From positions 592,970 to 656,969 of the forward strand of contig NZ_JACDUR010000005.1 in the NCBI RefSeq assembly GCF_013761175.1: a stretch of DNA of 64,000 nt. The letters are read 5' to 3'. Below are positions 61,635 to 64,000 of the stretch, one piece after another; the stretch's first letter is position 1, and the number at the start of each line of letters is the position of its first letter. The DNA comes from Nonomuraea soli (GTDB lineage: Bacteria > Actinomycetota > Actinomycetes > Streptosporangiales > Streptosporangiaceae). Below the pieces are notes generated by a model. That model was not told the DNA's origin. It made no database searches and saw nothing but the letters and a program-made list of their open reading frames with translations. The translations under genes and the position numbers were made by a program.

Positions 61635-63512
61635 TCACCGAGGCAGATAGGAGCAGCGGACACCCGTTCGCACGGTGGCGCGCAGCTCCGCGCCGATCAC
61701 CTCGTCTGCCTCGGCGATATGCGTCAACGCCCGCCTGATGGCCTTGGCCACCGCCACCCTGGCCCGTTCGTGGTCGTCGGTGAAGTTCCGCGCCCGGCCG
61801 CCCAGACCGGTGCTCGCCGTCAGCTCCGAGATCAGCCAGTCGCGCTCGGAGCGCAGCACCGCGGCGCGCTCCAGGTCGTGGGCGGCCTCCAGCTCGCCGA
61901 TCTCCTCTTCGAGCTCGGCCATCCGCACCACGTAGGTGCGTTCCGCGTACTCGTCCAGAAGGGGTTGAGCGGAGTGCGACGGCGTGTCCTCACCGCCGGC
62001 CACGAGGTCGATGGCGCGGATCTCCCGCCGGGGATTGGCGATCAGGACAGCGAGGTGGCGCATGCCCACGCTCGACTTGACCAGCGCCGTCCGGCCGGCC
62101 AGCTCCACCCGCCACCAGCGCCCGCCGTTCGAGCACACCGCCACCGACGGCCCCGCTGCTCGTACCTGCGTGCCCCGCACCTCGGGAAGCGACATGCCCA
62201 GCTCCGCGGCCTCCTTCTCCGCCGTCACCAGCTCATCGCGTGGCCCGCCGAGCCGTACGAGCACATGGCCCAGCCGCCAGCGGCTCAGGGCCGCCGCGGG
62301 CCAGTGGCCGAGCGCGCGGTTGGCCCGCAAGGCCTCGCCGAAGTGCTCGGCGGCCCGCTCGACCTGCCCCATCGTCAGTGCGGCCAACCCGAGAGACTGG
62401 TGAGCGGAGCCGAAGCAGGCCACCCCTCGGCTGGCGATCATCGGCAACCGGGCGTACGGCTGGAGCAGATCGTAGGCCCGCGCGGCCATCGCCTCGTCGT
62501 CCAGCAGGTGAGCGGCCTCCACCAGCCCGTACATCGCCGCCAGCCAGTTCTTCGCCGGCGGGAGCGTGATGTCGCGCAGCCGGGCCACCATCGTCTCGGC
62601 CAGACGCCGGTCGCCGGCTTCTGCGGCGGCCACCGCCAGCGCGGGGAAGTAGGCGTAGTCCGCGTGGCACAACGCCGAGGAGTTCACCAGGTCCGACAAC
62701 AAAGGGAGCAGCTCCGCGACACGTCCCTGATACCAGCGGATCGTCACCAGCTGCGCGCCGTACCAGCCGATGGCGTTGACGTCACCCGCGGCCGTGCCGC
62801 GCTCCGAGCAGGCCGCCGCCGCCCGCTCGGCCTCCTCGAACCGGCCCGCCCGGATGAGCAGCATGACCTCGATGGCGTCGATGACGAATCCGATCGCCGG
62901 GTGGTCTCGGACGGCGAGCCGCTCGCGTAACTCGCGCAGAGACCGCTCGGCATGCGGATCGGCGGCCAGGAACAGGTCGACCGTCCACCACAGCAGCCCC
63001 ATCAGCAGATCGCCACGGCGCCGTGTACGGCTGGCCACCCCGACCAGCTCCTGCGCCAGCTCGAACCTGAGCTCCTGGTGCTCGGGGCTCATCAGGCAGT
63101 GATGGGCCAGGCTCAGCGCCTCGGCCAGAGCCACCGGGTCGCCGGTGGTCCTGGCGTGGACCAGCGCGCGCATGACCGCGGCGTGCTCCCCCATACGGTT
63201 GTCCCGCTCGGCCGCCAACCGCACGCACAGCCGTACGGCGAGCACGGAGTCCGGCCTGATGGCGGCCAGGGCATGCTCCTGGCGCGAGTTGATCATCACC
63301 GACTCGGCGGTGGTGCGGTGCTCGTTCAGCCAGATCCCGCCCAGCCCCAGCGCCGCACGCGCCAGCGCCCCGGAGTCGTCCGAGCGCTCGGCCTCCTGGT
63401 AGGCCTCCTCGAACCAGCGGCGGCTGTCATGCAGGATGCCGTCCTCGTGGAGGGCATGATCAGCCCGGCGAAGATGGTCGTCAGCCCTGCTCCGCTGTCC
63501 CCCGTCACGCAC
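61635..63512 (-). CDS. TPR protein with regulator-type C-terminal module
   Basis: About 625 residues. TPR-like helical repeats run through most of the chain (HLRRADHALHEDGILHDSRR, EEAYQEAERSDDSGALARAA, LAAMYGLVEAAHLLDDEAMA). The C-terminal ~150 residues (GRTALVKSSVGMRHLAVLIA, NPRREIRAIDLVAGG, RVAVAKAIRRALTHIAEADE, VRTGVRCSYLP) match the module that ends many actinobacterial AAA-ATPase/adenylate-cyclase regulators. No ATPase domain is present. GTG 63512 is chosen: AGGGGG lies 6 nt upstream, although the frame is open to 63632. Function unknown; perhaps a sensor or scaffold. Confidence 0.7.
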   Translation of the reverse strand: MRDGGQRSRADDHLRRADHALHEDGILHDSRRWFEEAYQEAERSDDSGALARAALGLGGIWLNEHRTTAESVMINSRQEHALAAIRPDSVLAVRLCVRLAAERDNRMGEHAAVMRALVHARTTGDPVALAEALSLAHHCLMSPEHQELRFELAQELVGVASRTRRRGDLLMGLLWWTVDLFLAADPHAERSLRELRERLAVRDHPAIGFVIDAIEVMLLIRAGRFEEAERAAAACSERGTAAGDVNAIGWYGAQLVTIRWYQGRVAELLPLLSDLVNSSALCHADYAYFPALAVAAAEAGDRRLAETMVARLRDITLPPAKNWLAAMYGLVEAAHLLDDEAMAARAYDLLQPYARLPMIASRGVACFGSAHQSLGLAALTMGQVERAAEHFGEALRANRALGHWPAAALSRWRLGHVLVRLGGPRDELVTAEKEAAELGMSLPEVRGTQVRAAGPSVAVCSNGGRWWRVELAGRTALVKSSVGMRHLAVLIANPRREIRAIDLVAGGEDTPSHSAQPLLDEYAERTYVVRMAELEEEIGELEAAHDLERAAVLRSERDWLISELTASTGLGGRARNFTDDHERARVAVAKAIRRALTHIAEADEVIGAELRATVRTGVRCSYLPR

Positions 63513-63638
63513 AGATGCCCCCTGGACATTCGGAACGCGGCCCCGCGCCCGAATCGTACGAAGGCGTTGCGGGTCTGTCCAGCGCGTATCAACGGGGGAA
63601 GCGCCGGGCAGGCCGATCCAGCGGGGCGCCAAACAAAG

Positions 63639-63670
63639 AAACCCCAGCTCGGCTAACCGAACTGGGGTTT
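63639..63670 (-). terminator. tRNA-Lys terminator
   Basis: 14-bp stem (AAACCCCAGCTCGG / CCGAACTGGGGTTT, one mismatch or G-T) with a 4-nt loop, followed on the minus strand by a T-rich run (TTTCTTTG). Directly downstream of the tRNA and upstream of the TPR gene start region. Confidence 0.8.
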
Positions 63671-63677
63671 CGCGCTG

Positions 63678-63751
63678 TGCGCCGCCAGGGACTCGAACCC
63701 CGGACCCGCTGATTAAGAGTCAGCTGCTCTAACCAACTGAGCTAGCGGCGC
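63678..63751 (-). tRNA. tRNA-Lys (CTT anticodon)
   Basis: 74 nt, cloverleaf readable: acceptor GCGCCGC / GCGGCGC, D arm GCTC…GAGC, anticodon stem GCTGA / TCAGC around CTCTTAA (anticodon CTT), T arm CGGGG-TTCGAGT-CCCTG, discriminator A. CCA is not encoded. No integrase or attachment-site duplication is seen beside it. Confidence 0.95.
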
Positions 63752-63798
63752 TTGCGACAGAAAGAACTCTACCAGCCCCCAAGCACCGCTCGCACACA

Positions 63799-64000
63799 TC
63801 ACCCCAGCCTCTCCCCCAGCCGCCCGTAAGCCCCGAGCAGCACCTCCCAGAACCCGGGCACGTCAAAGGACGTGGCCACGCGGGTGTTCGGGGCGTCGGA
63901 GCGGAAGTCCGTCACCGTCATCCCCGTCGTGAACCTCCCGACCGTCTCGACCTCCACCCGCGCGTCGGTGAACCCCATCAGCTCGGGCGAGATCGCGTAG
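63799..64000 (-). CDS. Nucleoside hydrolase, C-terminal end (partial)
   Basis: The last 67 residues of a gene that begins beyond base 64000: MGFTDARVEVETVGRFTTGM, then TVTDFRSDAPNTRVATSFDV and PGFWEVLLGAYGRLG. This matches the C-terminus of inosine/uridine-preferring nucleoside hydrolases, which cleave ribonucleosides to base and ribose for salvage; the catalytic DxDxxxDD is outside the window. The stop is at 63799-63801. Confidence 0.75.
   Translation of the reverse strand, partial: YAISPELMGFTDARVEVETVGRFTTGMTVTDFRSDAPNTRVATSFDVPGFWEVLLGAYGRLGERLG

Noticed and set aside
63326..63592. A P-loop-like string GDSGAGLTT in the frame opposite to the TPR gene start
   Set aside because: It lacks the essential Lys (L instead), lies in another frame over the GTG start region, and the frame shows no domain around it; chance similarity.
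63678..63751. tRNA-Lys as the attachment site of an integrated element
   Set aside because: No integrase, no repeated tRNA 3' end and no compositional change beside it.

Overview
The window is high-GC actinobacterial chromosome, visible from the G/C-ending codons throughout, the frequent GTG and TTG starts, F420-type enzymes, twin-arginine secreted proteins and an SCO6745-family protein. The gene mix (many small membrane proteins, sugar ABC systems without their own ATPase, chitinolytic enzymes, kinase/WD40 receptors) suggests a filamentous soil actinomycete, perhaps Streptosporangiaceae such as Nonomuraea; this is an inference, since no rRNA or species marker is present. I found no insertion sequence, integrase, prophage, CRISPR array or rRNA. 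One tRNA-Lys lies near the right end. Both ends cut a gene: an F420-dependent oxidoreductase at the left and a nucleoside hydrolase at the right.

Left third (1-27700). A leftward group (topoisomerase IB, BON protein, metallophosphoesterase, secreted M19-like hydrolase) is followed by a small membrane protein and an SDR. An IclR regulator diverges from a sugar-uptake operon (binding lipoprotein, two permeases, full-length transketolase), with a perfect 15-bp palindrome at the IclR start. Next come a P-loop kinase, a GNAT enzyme, a very large Ser/Thr kinase fused to an nSTAND-like tail and a WD40 propeller, an AlkZ-type DNA glycosylase candidate, a PfkB sugar kinase, and a divergent pair of glycosyltransferase and glycogen-debranching-like enzyme. 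Several accessory metabolic genes follow: VIT1 metal transporter, DUF899, flavin disulfide reductase, phosphotransferase, SCO6745 family and GNAT.

Middle (27700-44600). Secreted enzymes (sulfatase, GH18 chitinase, serine hydrolase) are followed by an ABC exporter and a Nei-type glycosylase. The most interesting block is a five-gene leftward operon at 34854-41092: amidinotransferase, FMN-dependent 2-hydroxy-acid oxidase, PLP aminotransferase, unusual GT2 glycosyltransferase, acetyl-esterase-like hydrolase. The genes are coupled or tightly spaced, preceded by a near-consensus promoter (TTGACA-17-TAGCTT) and closed by a strong hairpin. It looks like a compact pathway for a glycosylated guanidino metabolite that I cannot match to a described cluster.

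Right third (44600-64000). A ROK regulator diverges from a Gfo/Idh dehydrogenase, GH20 hexosaminidase and ABC importer operon, probably for chitin-derived or related amino-sugar oligomers; the GH18 chitinase about 14 kb away would supply the substrate. An MFS exporter and a DUF2786 protein follow. A small module then pairs a VOC protein with a second AlkZ-type glycosylase, divergent from a WYL regulator, and looks like a genotoxin-tolerance unit. A nuclease-helicase fusion (DUF2075) follows, with its ribosome-binding site buried in a hairpin, a candidate defence gene. A phosphotransferase, a subtilisin-like secreted protease, a TPR regulator-like protein and the tRNA complete the window.
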